64,000 bases of DNA, from positions 103,837-167,836 of the forward strand of contig JAPEVC010000054.1 in NCBI GenBank assembly GCA_027946555.1, written 5' to 3'. Under the pieces are notes generated by a model. That model made no database searches. It was not told the DNA's origin and saw nothing but the letters and a program-made list of their open reading frames with translations. Of this stretch, positions 45,558 to 55,929 are shown one piece after another. Positions within the stretch are counted from its first letter, which is position 1. Each line of letters opens with the position of its first letter. Made by a program: the position numbers and the translations under genes. The stretch is from Gnomoniopsis sp. IMI 355080. Lineage: Eukaryota > Ascomycota > Sordariomycetes > Diaporthales > Gnomoniaceae.

Positions 45558-46979
45558 GGAGACGCCGTCGTGGATTACATCTGGTGATAGGAGGGAGGAC
45601 GGCATATTTAACTCGGGAAAAATAAGGCGTCGTAAAGTTCACGGTATAGACCTGGTTTGGGATCTGGTGTTCTTGTTGGTTAAGAGAAAAGCCCACACAC
45701 GGTTGAGCATTTGCGGACCAAAATTGCGCGGGAGCTTCGGTTATGGCATGGCGTTGATGGCATCAATGATTTCATTTCACGGCGGCAGGTCTAGTAAGCC
45801 AGCACACTTGAAGCTCGGCATTTTCCAACCCATCGTTCTTGAAGTTGACTTGCTTTGAAAAACGGTGTCCTGAAAGCAAGCCCTTGCCTATCATAGGGGT
45901 CTGAGGTCTAGCGAAAACGCGGAAGTTATTTCTATATTTTGCTGAGAGGCTACACAAAAAGCCTCTCTAGCTTACCAGCCAAACAATAAACCTTTACTAG
46001 GTCTGACTCGACAAGGGAGACAAAAGAGCAGCTGATTGACCATTAAGGATCTACGCACACCCGACGGCATATCACAAGCTGTAAAGTATAAGTGCCTCAT
46101 GCTCATTAGTATATCTACACGTGCTGCTTCGGGAGATTGCCTTCGGATGGCGACGATCACTATCAAACAAACGCCGATCTCCCTGTGAAGCGCACAGAAG
46201 TTGCTGACCCGCGTGCACAGGTCAAGGAGCCACCCGAGCAGTTATTTCCATCCCGTCATCAATGGTGAAGCTTTTCTTCAGATCTTGCGACGGAGAAGCT
46301 TGTTAGGCGATTGAAGCATTTGATTATTTTGTTGGATCGTTATGTCATGGCATTATGGCATCTGAGACTTTGTAGAACTGTGCCAATGTCTGACCAATCT
46401 GAGCACAGCGCTGCTATTTGCCTGAAGGACAAAGAAAGTGGCTTCGTGACACGGAAGCACCACATCCGTCAAGCCGTTATGCTGTGTCTGGTGAACCATT
46501 GCCCGTTTCGTAAAATCGTTTCCTCTTCTACTTCGCCAAACTGGGATCCTGTGAATGTGCAGGGATACTACGAAAGTGCTTTCCGTGGCACGAGAAGTCT
46601 CTTTTACTGGTTATGCATCTGTGACTCACAACTCTGGGACGCCATGGACCGGCCAATTTCTTGACATTGATGATACCTGGGCCATGACAGCAGCTCTGCC
46701 GCGTGAATGCCAACACTCCCAGCTCCCCGGGAACGCGCCTTGTGCGCAAAGTGCCCTGATCATGATCCACGATCTGATGGTCAGTTCTCGGGCGAGGCTA
46801 GCGCGCTTGATGATCGGCCCCCACCAAAGCGCTCCACAGGCGCGACTCGCCCAGACGACATTTTTGGAAATCTTTGCCGGTGAGGCGGGAATTGCGTGTG
46901 TCATTCTGTAAAAAGGGCCGCTGGTTGAGTATTGGTACAGAGCAACTTGTTAGACAGACAGCTGGTGGAAGCAGTTGTG
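45558..46979. other. Intergenic
   Basis: No gene supported. Marks the left flank of the transposon insertion. Confidence 0.55.
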
Positions 46980-46984
46980 ACAAG
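46980..46984. repeat. Target-site duplication, left (ACAAG)
   Basis: Five bases ACAAG directly before the left LTR, repeated exactly at 51807-51811. Confidence 0.9.
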
Positions 46985-47120
46985 TATTGAAGATTGTAAC
47001 GAAGTGGTATTCTCTGTTTGTTTGTTCTGGAGGAAAAAACTGTAGAGCGGAAGGCTCTTGGCTGAAGGTCATAATAACAGTAGCTGACTAGCAGTCTAGT
47101 GCCGGTGCCACCTTCCAACA
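46985..47120 (-). repeat. 3' LTR of the copia element
   Basis: 136 bp. Element-sense ends are TGTTGGAAG and CTTCAATA, a near inverted repeat. Identical to 51671-51806. Confidence 0.95.
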
Positions 47121-47130
47121 CACCCCCCAC
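47121..47130 (-). promoter_or_regulatory. Polypurine tract of the copia element
   Basis: Element-sense GTGGGGGGTG lies immediately before the 3' LTR, the expected plus-strand priming site. Confidence 0.75.
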
Positions 47131-47294
47131 TGGCAGTAGACAATACTGCTGCTGAATGAAGCTATTTACACAAAAATTTCTTCGGCACTGTGGCCAACGG
47201 ACCAGAAAATCCGTACAGGCACGGCCGTATATAATCGAACGCTGTTCGAAACCGTAGACACCCCCAAAGTTCCATCTGCATCCGAAGCTTCCAT

Positions 47295-50200
47295 TCAACA
47301 CAACCGCAGTTTCTGAACCAAGCTTCGAAGTACCGGCAGCGACAACGCCTTCGTGCAGATATCTGCCAAATTGTCTGGGGATGGCACGTGGCGAATGTCG
47401 TATTCGGTGCCGAGGTGTTGTCGAACGAAGTGATAATGTATGGCGATGTGCTTCGTTCTACTGTTGATGCGTTCGTTTTTGACCAGCTCAACGGCTGGTT
47501 CGTTGTCGCAGAATAAAATAGGGATCGGAAGGGATACGCGCAGATCTCTGAGTGCTTGGATCGTCCACAACAGGTGTGAAATGGCATTCGAGCAGGCCAT
47601 GTATTCGGCTTCGCACGTTGATTTGGCTACCGTAGATTGTCGCTTGGCGCTCCAAGCGACAGAAGCGTCGTCGAGTTGTACCACGTATCCGGCGAACGAT
47701 TTCGAATTATCAGGATCCGTATTGAAAGAAGCGTCAGCGTAGACGGTGAGTTGCGGGTGAGATGAAGATGTTCCACGGGGGAACGCGACGCAAAAATCGA
47801 CAGTTCCTGCGAGGTACCGTAGTACCTGTTTGGCGGATTCCAAGTGTCGTTCGGTAGGACTGGAATTAAATGTCGCAAGCATCCCAGTGGGAAACGCCAG
47901 GTCGATTCGGGTACCAGTAACAAGGAAATTGAGCGATCCAGTGATGCTTTGGTAGTTTCGGACGTCGACGGGCGTGTCGTCGTCTTCGACGCGTCGTGGG
48001 AACGACCCTGGGTCGAGAGGTGTGCGGCGCGGATTACAATCGTTCATTCCGAATCGTTTCAGAATCCTCTGAGCGTAACCGCGTTGGCCGACGACGATAC
48101 CTTTTGAAGACTGTTCAATTTCTAGACCCAGCAGATATCGGCAGACACCGAGATCTTTGCATCTGAACTTTGTCTGAAGAATCGTTTTGAAATCGTTGAT
48201 GGCTTTGTCGTCTCCAGTGAGCAAGATGTCGTCGACGTAAATTGCGACGATCAGGTCGGTCGAAACGAAGACGCATGGATCGAAATTTGATTGCGTACAG
48301 CCCAGTTCCAGCAGCTGGGTTCGGAAGGTTCCGTACCATTCGCGTCCAGACTGTTTCAGACCGTAGAGGGCGCGGTCGAGTTGCAGAACGACGTTCGACG
48401 AGTTTGTCACATACCCAGCCGGTGGATGCATATACACCGCGTGCTTCAAGCAGCTTTGCAGGTATGCTGTATCGACATCCATGTGGTGGGCTGTCCAGCC
48501 GCGAAGCGCGGTGATTCGAAGGATCAGACGCAGGCTATCATATCGTGCAACAGGACTGTAGGTGTCGTCGTAGTTGACACCGTGGATTTGAGTGAAGCCG
48601 CGGGCGACCAATCGAGCCTTGTACCGTTGCAAGTGGCCGTCGGCGTCGTACTTTTTTGCAAAGACCCAGCGGGGGGTCACTGGGTGTTGATTTCGAGCCG
48701 TGGGAACTTCGTGCCATGTTCCGATGTCTGCGTGAGCTTTGAGTTCGCTGGCGACGGCTGCCGTCCAATGTTCGCTCTCGGGGTGTCGTAGCGCTTGATT
48801 GTAGGTGACGGGGATGTCATCGTCTTCGTGTCCAGCAAGCAGCGCGAATGCATGAGACTCGTCTGAATTTTCATCGATGACTTCGGCCATGTGGCCCGTA
48901 GAGTGAGAGTCGAATGACTTTGGCGGTTTCACAACTCGGCCTGAACGGGTTTTCGTCGTCGGTGAAGACTTCGGCGACGGCATTGGAATCATAGATTGAC
49001 GACGGCGGGTTGCAGCAGCTGGCGATTCCGGTACTGGAATGTCTTCCGGTGCTGGTGGCGTCGTGGATTGTTTTTCTGTTCGAACGGTGATCGAAGGTTT
49101 GACGTCGTCGAGTGACCATTCGAGTTGGGTTGGCTTTGATCTGTCCCAACGGATATGCGTTTCCGTGGCAGTTGTAATCGTATGCCGTAGCGGCACATAC
49201 AGTCGGTAGACCGTGTCTGAATCAAGTGAGAAGCCGATGAAGTGAGCTTTCTCAGCGCGATCTAGAAGTTTAGTGCCTGGTTTGCGTGCTTCGACCGGAA
49301 TGTGAAGGTAAACGGGCCTGTAGAAGGGCTGAATGTGCCCAATCGAAGGTTTGCGGCCGTAGAGTTTTTCAAACGGCGTAATCTGGCACGGCAAGCTTTG
49401 ATGTGGTTTCCGATTTCGCAGGTATGTTCCGTATGCGACAGCTTCGGGCCACAGGAAGAGGACGTCGTCGTTCCGAAGCATAGTGCGGGCGTCGGTGACA
49501 ATGGTTCGCATATATCTTTCGACTGCTCCGTTTGACTCGTGGTGGTACGGCGGTGTGCGCTTGTGCATGATGCCGCGCTTCCGAAAAATGGACGACGTTC
49601 GATCGTTGACGAATTCACCCCCGTTGTCTGACTGAAAGGTCTTGACCTTGGTACCAAACTGCGTTTCGACCATGCCACAGAAGTCGTCGATGATCTGAAA
49701 GACTTGCGACTTGTTTTTGAAGAAGTATGTCCACGAGTACCTGGTGTCGTCGTCGAGGAAGACGACGAAGTATTGGGACCCGTTAATGGAGGGCTTCGAA
49801 AACATGCCAGACAGGTCCGAGTAGACCAGGTCGAAGGGTACAGAACTTCGCTGTGGGAGGCTTCCAGGTTTGCGGCGCGTGGATTTGGCCAACTGGCATG
49901 GTTCGCAGTCGAATTTGGAAGGTTTCGTCGGAACGACTTCGCCGTCGGCATACAGACGTTGTGCGGTGCTTGCAGTGATGTGGCTGTGTCCGAAGGCTTC
50001 GTGGAATTGTTGGTAGGAAACGAAGTTTGCAGACGCGTCGTCGGCTGTCTGAATTTCAAAATTTCCACCGTTGAACTTGGCCCACAGTATCCGTTGTGAC
50101 TCGACGCCTTTTGTTCGTACGAACATATTGTTGCCGTGGGCTTCGAGGTGGTATCGTTTGCGGACTGAAGTCCAGCTGAAAAGACGGGTTACCTTGAGGT

Positions 50201-51443
50201 AGCGGCTATACAAAACGTTAGACAAGATGCATTTGTGAACGGAATTGTCCGGCAGTCGTAGCGGAAGTTCCACAGATCCAATGCCTTCGACAGGTAGGCG
50301 TGCACCACCGGCGACGGTGATGGTTCCTTTCTGCGGGCGTAGGTCGATGAAGTCTTCGGCACGACCGGACATGTGTTTGGAAGCTCCCGAATCGAAGATC
50401 CAACCTGGAGATATACTTGCATGATCTGGCAGCTTGGCTGCAAAGGCAGAAATTTCAGACGGATCTGATGTAGTCGTAGCAGTGAAGGCGACGACATCGT
50501 CGGCTGCGGTATCTGAAGAGGAATCGTCGTCTGAATCGTTCGCCTGGTTGGCGGTTCCGCGCTTCCGTTTCTGTGGTTCGTTTCGCTGTTGTTTCTTGGC
50601 CTTGTGTTCGGCCAGGCGATTACAGTCGGTGTAGAGGTGACCAACAAACGTGAAGTTGCGAGCACGACACCAGGTGCATTCAGACTTGTCTGAAGGTTTG
50701 GACGACGTCGAAGACGTCGAGGCTTTTCCCTTGTTCGACTTCGGGGCGGCCTTGCGGCCTGTCGAAGTGTAGTATGCCGCTTCGGTGTTGACTTGAGTAC
50801 GACCGACGATATCCAGCATCTTCGGCTCGATGTCTGAAAACTTCGTGAGGCCCTGGGTGCTGAGGTTGTCGACGACGTTGTCCATACTGTCCGGCAGGGT
50901 GGTCAAAAAGAACGAACCTTTGACCTCGTCGGATTCGAACATCGTTCGCATGGAGGTTGCAACTGGCTTTCGGGACGTCGCTGTTCGGGTGTACAGCTTC
51001 GTCCACAGCTGGCGAAACATGTCGAGGTGTGCTTGTAGGTCGCCGCCGTCCTCGTGTCGAAGGTTCGTCAACAGACGGAAGAGGTAGATGACGGCGTTGC
51101 CAGTGTCGCGATCGAACCGTTCGGCCAGCAGACGCCAGGCGTCAGCGGAGGTTGCCGCGCTGGTGATTTTCGTTGTCAGATCATGGTGGATTGCTGACAA
51201 CAGCATCACGAAAGCTTGATCGTCTTTGTGTTCCCACGCCTGGCGGGCTTCGACGGCAGCAGCGCTCGGGCGGGCCGTGGTGCCGTTGATGATGTCAAGA
51301 AGACCAGCATAGCGAAACGCACGAGTCCAGGCGGCACGGAAATCTGGGTAATTTCCGCCGTCGGCTTCGAGTTTTGGTAGTGAAGACGGGTCCAAACGGA
51401 AGTTGAAGACTGGAAGTCCGTTTCCAGCAGCGGCAGTAGACAT
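47295..51443 (-). CDS. Copia Gag-Pol polyprotein, intact
   Basis: One frame of 1,382 aa. Gag (about 1-240) has a UBN2-like capsid region. A stretched zinc knuckle Cys256-x2-Cys259-x9-His269-x4-Cys274 follows. Protease: WIFDSGASKHM (Asp351). Integrase: a His/Cys domain (HEAFGHSH...CEPC, Cys513/Cys516) and DDE residues Asp543, Asp606 and Glu642, with exactly 35 residues between the last two. Reverse transcriptase: RYKARLVARGFTQ, HHMDVDTAYLQ (Asp989) and YVDD (1069-1072). RNase H: VYADASF (Asp1237), STCEAEYMA (Glu1278) and FCDNEPAVEL (Asp1313). All catalytic residues are in place. Gag and Pol are in a single frame, so the Gag excess must come from something other than frameshifting, as in Drosophila copia (splicing) or Ty5. 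Start MSTAAAGN lies 227 bases inside the 5' LTR. Confidence 0.95.
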   Translation of the reverse strand: MSTAAAGNGLPVFNFRLDPSSLPKLEADGGNYPDFRAAWTRAFRYAGLLDIINGTTARPSAAAVEARQAWEHKDDQAFVMLLSAIHHDLTTKITSAATSADAWRLLAERFDRDTGNAVIYLFRLLTNLRHEDGGDLQAHLDMFRQLWTKLYTRTATSRKPVATSMRTMFESDEVKGSFFLTTLPDSMDNVVDNLSTQGLTKFSDIEPKMLDIVGRTQVNTEAAYYTSTGRKAAPKSNKGKASTSSTSSKPSDKSECTWCRARNFTFVGHLYTDCNRLAEHKAKKQQRNEPQKRKRGTANQANDSDDDSSSDTAADDVVAFTATTTSDPSEISAFAAKLPDHASISPGWIFDSGASKHMSGRAEDFIDLRPQKGTITVAGGARLPVEGIGSVELPLRLPDNSVHKCILSNVLYSRYLKVTRLFSWTSVRKRYHLEAHGNNMFVRTKGVESQRILWAKFNGGNFEIQTADDASANFVSYQQFHEAFGHSHITASTAQRLYADGEVVPTKPSKFDCEPCQLAKSTRRKPGSLPQRSSVPFDLVYSDLSGMFSKPSINGSQYFVVFLDDDTRYSWTYFFKNKSQVFQIIDDFCGMVETQFGTKVKTFQSDNGGEFVNDRTSSIFRKRGIMHKRTPPYHHESNGAVERYMRTIVTDARTMLRNDDVLFLWPEAVAYGTYLRNRKPHQSLPCQITPFEKLYGRKPSIGHIQPFYRPVYLHIPVEARKPGTKLLDRAEKAHFIGFSLDSDTVYRLYVPLRHTITTATETHIRWDRSKPTQLEWSLDDVKPSITVRTEKQSTTPPAPEDIPVPESPAAATRRRQSMIPMPSPKSSPTTKTRSGRVVKPPKSFDSHSTGHMAEVIDENSDESHAFALLAGHEDDDIPVTYNQALRHPESEHWTAAVASELKAHADIGTWHEVPTARNQHPVTPRWVFAKKYDADGHLQRYKARLVARGFTQIHGVNYDDTYSPVARYDSLRLILRITALRGWTAHHMDVDTAYLQSCLKHAVYMHPPAGYVTNSSNVVLQLDRALYGLKQSGREWYGTFRTQLLELGCTQSNFDPCVFVSTDLIVAIYVDDILLTGDDKAINDFKTILQTKFRCKDLGVCRYLLGLEIEQSSKGIVVGQRGYAQRILKRFGMNDCNPRRTPLDPGSFPRRVEDDDTPVDVRNYQSITGSLNFLVTGTRIDLAFPTGMLATFNSSPTERHLESAKQVLRYLAGTVDFCVAFPRGTSSSHPQLTVYADASFNTDPDNSKSFAGYVVQLDDASVAWSAKRQSTVAKSTCEAEYMACSNAISHLLWTIQALRDLRVSLPIPILFCDNEPAVELVKNERINSRTKHIAIHYHFVRQHLGTEYDIRHVPSPDNLADICTKALSLPVLRSLVQKLRLC

Positions 51444-51658
51444 GATGGAGGAAGGTTTGAAGGGGGTTCAAATTGATGAAGGAAGTGGATGCTTGATGCA
51501 ACTTGACCAATAACAAACGGGTTTTGGCTGCGGGTCAGCGGTAGAGGTGCAGGGTTGGTGACGTGCAGCTGATATCCGATTCCGAGTTCCGAATGATAAC
51601 AATCGATTAATCGAACAGAATTGATGATGACTTCGAAAAGAATGAGGTATACGAGGCC

Positions 51659-51670
51659 GGGCTCATAACC
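51659..51670 (-). promoter_or_regulatory. Primer-binding site complementary to the initiator tRNA-Met anticodon region
   Basis: Element-sense GGTTATGAGCCC directly after the 5' LTR. It is the exact complement of GGGCUCAUAACC, the anticodon stem-loop of fungal initiator tRNA-Met. This is the half-tRNA priming arrangement known for Drosophila copia and yeast Ty5, not the 3'-CCA end used by Ty1. Confidence 0.85.
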
Positions 51671-51806
51671 TATTGAAGATTGTAACGAAGTGGTATTCTC
51701 TGTTTGTTTGTTCTGGAGGAAAAAACTGTAGAGCGGAAGGCTCTTGGCTGAAGGTCATAATAACAGTAGCTGACTAGCAGTCTAGTGCCGGTGCCACCTT
51801 CCAACA
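51671..51806 (-). repeat. 5' LTR of the copia element
   Basis: 136 bp, identical to the 3' LTR. Expected to carry the promoter and the R region. Confidence 0.95.
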
Positions 51807-51811
51807 ACAAG
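51807..51811. repeat. Target-site duplication, right (ACAAG)
   Basis: Exact copy of 46980-46984. Confidence 0.9.
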
Positions 51812-54800
51812 ATGGGACTCTGAAACGGCATGCATGAACTGTGAGTTGGTCCCCGAATGCTTGACGAAAAGAAGAGACGAATGGTTGCCATCGGTTGGCT
51901 GAGAATAGTTCGAACATCAAAGCTTCCAATTGCGGTCGTGGGTCTATAAAAGTCCGTTTCAAGTGCTGGGACCTGCGGGAACAAGCGCAACAGACGTCGA
52001 AACAAAATGCAGATCGCTGTGGTCGGTCCACCTTGCCCGCGCACGAAACTCCTGGCGAATGGTTTAAACTGCCCGTACCTCAAATGTCCGCAAGTGCCGG
52101 GCTAGGTCACAAACGGCCCTAGCAGCTCTCGGTGGAGGACGTTAGCTGCAAGGTGAGGCATTTTTAGGTTTGACTGGACGTCTGTCAGGCTAGTCTGGAC
52201 GGTTCGCGTCCGTGGGCGCTTGCTAGAAGAGCCTGTGAGCCAGTCTTGCAGTGTATGGTCGGAACTCATCCGTGGACGGGTACCAGATGCATCTAAGAAG
52301 AATCTGCAGAGAGCGAGTGTGTGGGGGTGAAAGGCGGGAACCAAGCCCCCAGGAGATAGAACCAAACAAAGTTTCCGAGATGGGTTGAGGGAAACATGTC
52401 TTCTCGTCATAGGCCGCGACCAGCAAACATTGGCGCCGTTTGTGAGATGCATCGGAGCTTTTGCACACATGCAGCGTTTTGCAGGCGCCCAGGCGCCGTG
52501 GACACTTGTTTCTGAGGAGCCAGCTGCAGGTTGCGCCAGGCTGGCCTGGCTGGCAGGCCACACGGCCGCCCAGATCAGGACAGGCTGCAGACAGGGCCGA
52601 CAGGGCGACAGGCCACTGGGTCGTGGCATTTTGATGGCGGAGGGTAGGTATGCTAATGCAGGTCATTGCATGTGTGCCTGCAGGGTAGGTACCAAAAAGG
52701 GGCGATGGGCACACACGAGTCAAGAAACGCCGTCTGTGACCATCCTGTCCATTCTCAATCTTCGCGAGCAAATTGGAAATTGCCACACGACAGAGACAAG
52801 CTTTCGCCAACTCGACTCTCGTCAATCTCTGGGCGAGCCTGGTAAGCAGAATACTCAAAAGCTTGCCTAAGGTTTGGCCGTCTAATAAGGGCGTGGCGTT
52901 TGGGCGCACGATCAACAACACCTCGCAGATCAAAGAGGAAGGAGCCTGGGAGCCCGTCGGCCAGTCGGCCAGTGCTGCCAGGAACCAACAAAGCGTGCGG
53001 AAATATGGGTTGCGCTAAGGGAACCCGAGGGTAGCACTCATCCCTTGTTTCTGCACTAGTCCCTTCACAGGTTGTTGTGTCAATTCTTGAGCCAATCAAC
53101 AGCCTCGCAGGGATCATCGCTACGGAGAGGTCGTCTGTGCTCGTCCGCTAAACAATTATCAAATGTGCTGGGGCGAAGAAATTGGGTTGGGCTTCAGATG
53201 AGATGTTGCTCGGCCAAAAGCTAACGGTTTCAACGCTGGAAGCTTGCGGAGATATGGGATGGGGAAGCTGAGCTTGATCGTGCTCGAGCGACGACGGCCA
53301 GTCGACGGGAAGGGAACCGTAGGTACAGAGGGTAGTGGATAGGACATAGCATCTAGGTATGTACCCTGCCACCAATTGAAGTACGCCGTAGTTTGTGGCC
53401 CCCGGGCGGCAAGTTTCAGATACTGGCCTCCTTCATATATTTTGGCGCAGGGCAGTCTGTACAGGCCACCAGGGATAGTCCAGATGGCAGACGGAGATGG
53501 GGATCCAATGTAATGTGACTGTGCGAGTGCCGGGGGCGGGGATGCACGGTGGAACTGTGGGCCCAAGAGGAAACGACGAACAATACCCACTTTCTGTGCT
53601 CCCTCCCATGTGGACGTTTTAATTACCCTGATCTCTCTCGCCTCTGCCCGCGTAGGTTGTCTATCACCTCTTATTACCACCACGTACCACTTTACTGGTT
53701 GTTCGCTCAATCCTCTTGACGAACAAGCCGTCACTCCTTTGTGCGGTCTCACGGTGTAGATCACGACCTTTCCGCTGTACGCAATAATCGATACCTTCCT
53801 CGACTGCTCGCAGGACGAGAATAGATTGCAGGAAGCCAAGACCTTCCTTTTCCAGAACGCAGACGCACCCAACGGGCATTCTACTGCCCGCACACCTGCC
53901 CTAACCACTCCTTCAGGGCCATATCACCAGACCTCTTGGTCTTGGCCATCGGACGCCGACTACTCCGACCAACAAGAAGAAGACAAAACTTGTCTGTTGT
54001 GAAGCTGCTGTGGTGACTTCTTTTGGGGTGATCCTTTGGAGGTGAAACTGGAACATCAACTTTGCGGCTTGGGAGGAAGGAACCGCTTCCTAACCGTCGA
54101 ACCCTGTTCCTGCATGTTGGTCGATTGACTTCGAAACAACTTGACCCTCAACTGTCTTGACGTCTCAAACAATCACATCGTCTTCCATAGTCGCAAGACG
54201 GCTGTAACTAGCCATTCTTTTGACGTCTTCACCCTGACCTCACCTCACCTGACCTGACCCCTCCACCTCAACTCACTTGACATCGTCACGGGTCCTCCGA
54301 AGGACCTTTCACCCGCGCCCACAAAGGACTGGTTCCCAACAAACAAATACACGGCTTTCATCTTGAACGTTCTTTCTTCGGCATCACGTCAGTTACTCGG
54401 TCGCCTTTTTTTCCCCCACACCGGCTTCCTCGACTCGTCGTCTTCCTTCCTTAACAAGAGCGACTCATCAACAAAATTCACGGACCCCCTCCGCTCACTT
54501 TCCAATCTGATCTCCGCATTCAGATTCTCACTCTCTACTTGTGATTGGACTCTTGTGTTGCACCTGGAAAAGGTCATCTGTCACAAAGTCTTGGAGGGTA
54601 CCACCTGCGCACCAGACCGAATCATCGCAGCATCCTGCCCAATCATCGTGACGGGAGGCGCGTACCACCACCAATTCATCTCACCCGTCACCTAGTCATC
54701 GAGACACAACGTCATTGGTCTTGGGCCTAGTTGTCTATTTGGTTGAGGTCTTCGCCGTCAAGGAATCTGGATCTTAATAAGCTCTGGAACCAAACTAAAC

Positions 54801-54897
54801 TACCTAACCATTTACGTTTCTTTTACACCAAGTTGTCGACTTTCCAACTTTGAGCATACTCCATTCCTTTCCACGCGAGACAACCACATCAGCAAAG
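51812..54897. other. Intergenic, 3.1 kb
   Basis: No gene supported. A 249-aa minus-strand frame (53159-53908) and a 236-aa one (52223-52933) lack motifs and lie in GC-rich DNA. The last 800 bases are C/T-rich with repeated ACCTC/TGACC words (about 54225-54285), typical of a fungal leader for the gene at 54898. Confidence 0.5.
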
Positions 54898-55929
54898 ATG
54901 TCTTTAGCCAGAGCGTTTACCACCCGCAGGGCCAAGGTGTTTGGAGGTGAAGGAGATGGCAAGCCAACCAGGAGCGGTACTGTTCGCAGCAAGATCAGTG
55001 CTCCGATGGGCCTTGTTTCGACCACGAATATGCTCTCCTACAATGCCCCGGATATTCGCAAGGGGCCCAAGATCAGTGCGCCAGTAGAGCTCACCTTCAC
55101 TACCAACGCACTGTCGTACGACGCGCCGGACATCCACAGGGAACCAAAGACTGCGACATCTAATTCGTCTTTGTCTCTTCAATCTGACGGGGACTCTGAC
55201 CACATCCACACTGCGGCTTCTTCCCCGCCTACAAGTCCCGACACTGCTTTTCCCCAGGGAGGTGACGAGGGTTTTAGTAAATCATCCACATCCACCCCAG
55301 AACCAAATCACCTCTCGTGTTATTTTACCTTGCCCGGCGAGCCGTCCAATGTCGGTGCTCCCGCCGTGCCGTCGTTGCCCAAACGAGCGCCGTCCCACAC
55401 CAATAGACAGCATGGACCTCTCAGCCCCAAGAGTTCCGCATCTGGGCGCTTGAACCGCAAGATTTCGATATCGGAGCGCATGGGTAGGCAACCATCAATT
55501 TCGAGGCTTTCCGAGCAGTCAAGCCATTCGGTATCTACGAAATCTAGCGGACAATTCTCTCGCGCATCCTCAGCCTCCACAAGTACTACGGCTAGTAGCC
55601 ACTCGATCGGCGCACACATGGCCAAGTCATCCTCTGAGGCCCCACCCCCGGTCCCAGCTCTCCTGTCACTTCCGCAGCACAAAGAGTCTCTCGAGATTAA
55701 GGAACCTTTCGGACAGGAACTGGCGCAGGTTACGGAGTTGGCCGAGGAGTATGCCAACTCGGCAGCTGTGAAGACCCGGCGTATCGACATACAAGAAGAG
55801 AGGGAGCTTTCCGACCGCGGGCTGCAGAAGTTCAGCCCAGAAGAGTACATTGCCGACATCTCGAGTCTACTTTCTTCCTTCTTTGGAGAGGCTGGGCATG
55901 CAAAGAGTGCTGCCCCGCAGTGGATTTGA
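54898..55929 (+). CDS. Intrinsically disordered fungal protein, internal 26-aa duplication (unidentified)
   Basis: Single exon, 343 aa from the ATG at 54898 (AAAGATGTC, good context); an ATG at 54850 is in the same frame. The N-terminus is basic (MSLARAFTTRRAKVFGG). Two tandem 26-residue units follow at 32-57 and 58-83 (KISAP..L..TTN.LSY.APDI), 17 of 26 positions identical. The middle, 85-250, is Ser/Pro/Thr-rich with many proline-directed sites (SPPTSP, PLSPKSS) and a RKISISERMGRQPSISR patch that looks like a basophilic kinase target. A C-terminal helical segment, about 265-335, contains ELAQVTELAEEYANSAAVKTRR and SPEEYIADISSLLSSFFGE and is the likely conserved part. No named domain is recognised. 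The N-terminus could be a mitochondrial presequence or a nuclear basic tail; I cannot decide. Confidence that it is a gene is good; function is unknown. Confidence 0.7.
   Translation: MSLARAFTTRRAKVFGGEGDGKPTRSGTVRSKISAPMGLVSTTNMLSYNAPDIRKGPKISAPVELTFTTNALSYDAPDIHREPKTATSNSSLSLQSDGDSDHIHTAASSPPTSPDTAFPQGGDEGFSKSSTSTPEPNHLSCYFTLPGEPSNVGAPAVPSLPKRAPSHTNRQHGPLSPKSSASGRLNRKISISERMGRQPSISRLSEQSSHSVSTKSSGQFSRASSASTSTTASSHSIGAHMAKSSSEAPPPVPALLSLPQHKESLEIKEPFGQELAQVTELAEEYANSAAVKTRRIDIQEERELSDRGLQKFSPEEYIADISSLLSSFFGEAGHAKSAAPQWI
54991..55146 (+). repeat. 78-bp in-frame tandem duplication
   Basis: Units 54991-55068 and 55069-55146, diverged but aligned without gaps at the protein level. Confidence 0.75.

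Larger units (their letters stand above)
46985..51806 (-). mobile_element. Complete Ty1/copia LTR retrotransposon (4.8 kb)
   Basis: Element on the minus strand, 4,822 bp, with two identical 136-bp LTRs, a 5-bp ACAAG duplication, a primer-binding site directly against the 5' LTR, a G-rich polypurine tract against the 3' LTR, and one Gag-Pol frame. Integrase precedes reverse transcriptase, the copia (Pseudoviridae) order. No stop, frameshift or C-to-T decay typical of RIP was noticed. LTR identity by eye across all 136 bases indicates recent insertion. Confidence 0.95.

Noticed and set aside
46798..47301. 167-aa minus-strand frame at the left transposon end
   Set aside because: Runs across the 3' LTR and out of the element; a by-product of the insertion.
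46985..51806. RIP decay of the retrotransposon
   Set aside because: LTRs identical, frame intact, no excess of TA-rich stop codons.
52223..52933. 236-aa minus-strand frame
   Set aside because: Overlaps other long frames in GC-rich repetitive DNA and shows no motif.
53159..53908. 249-aa minus-strand frame
   Set aside because: No domain, no signal, unlikely composition, and it lies in GC-rich promoter-like DNA upstream of the 54898 gene; probably chance.
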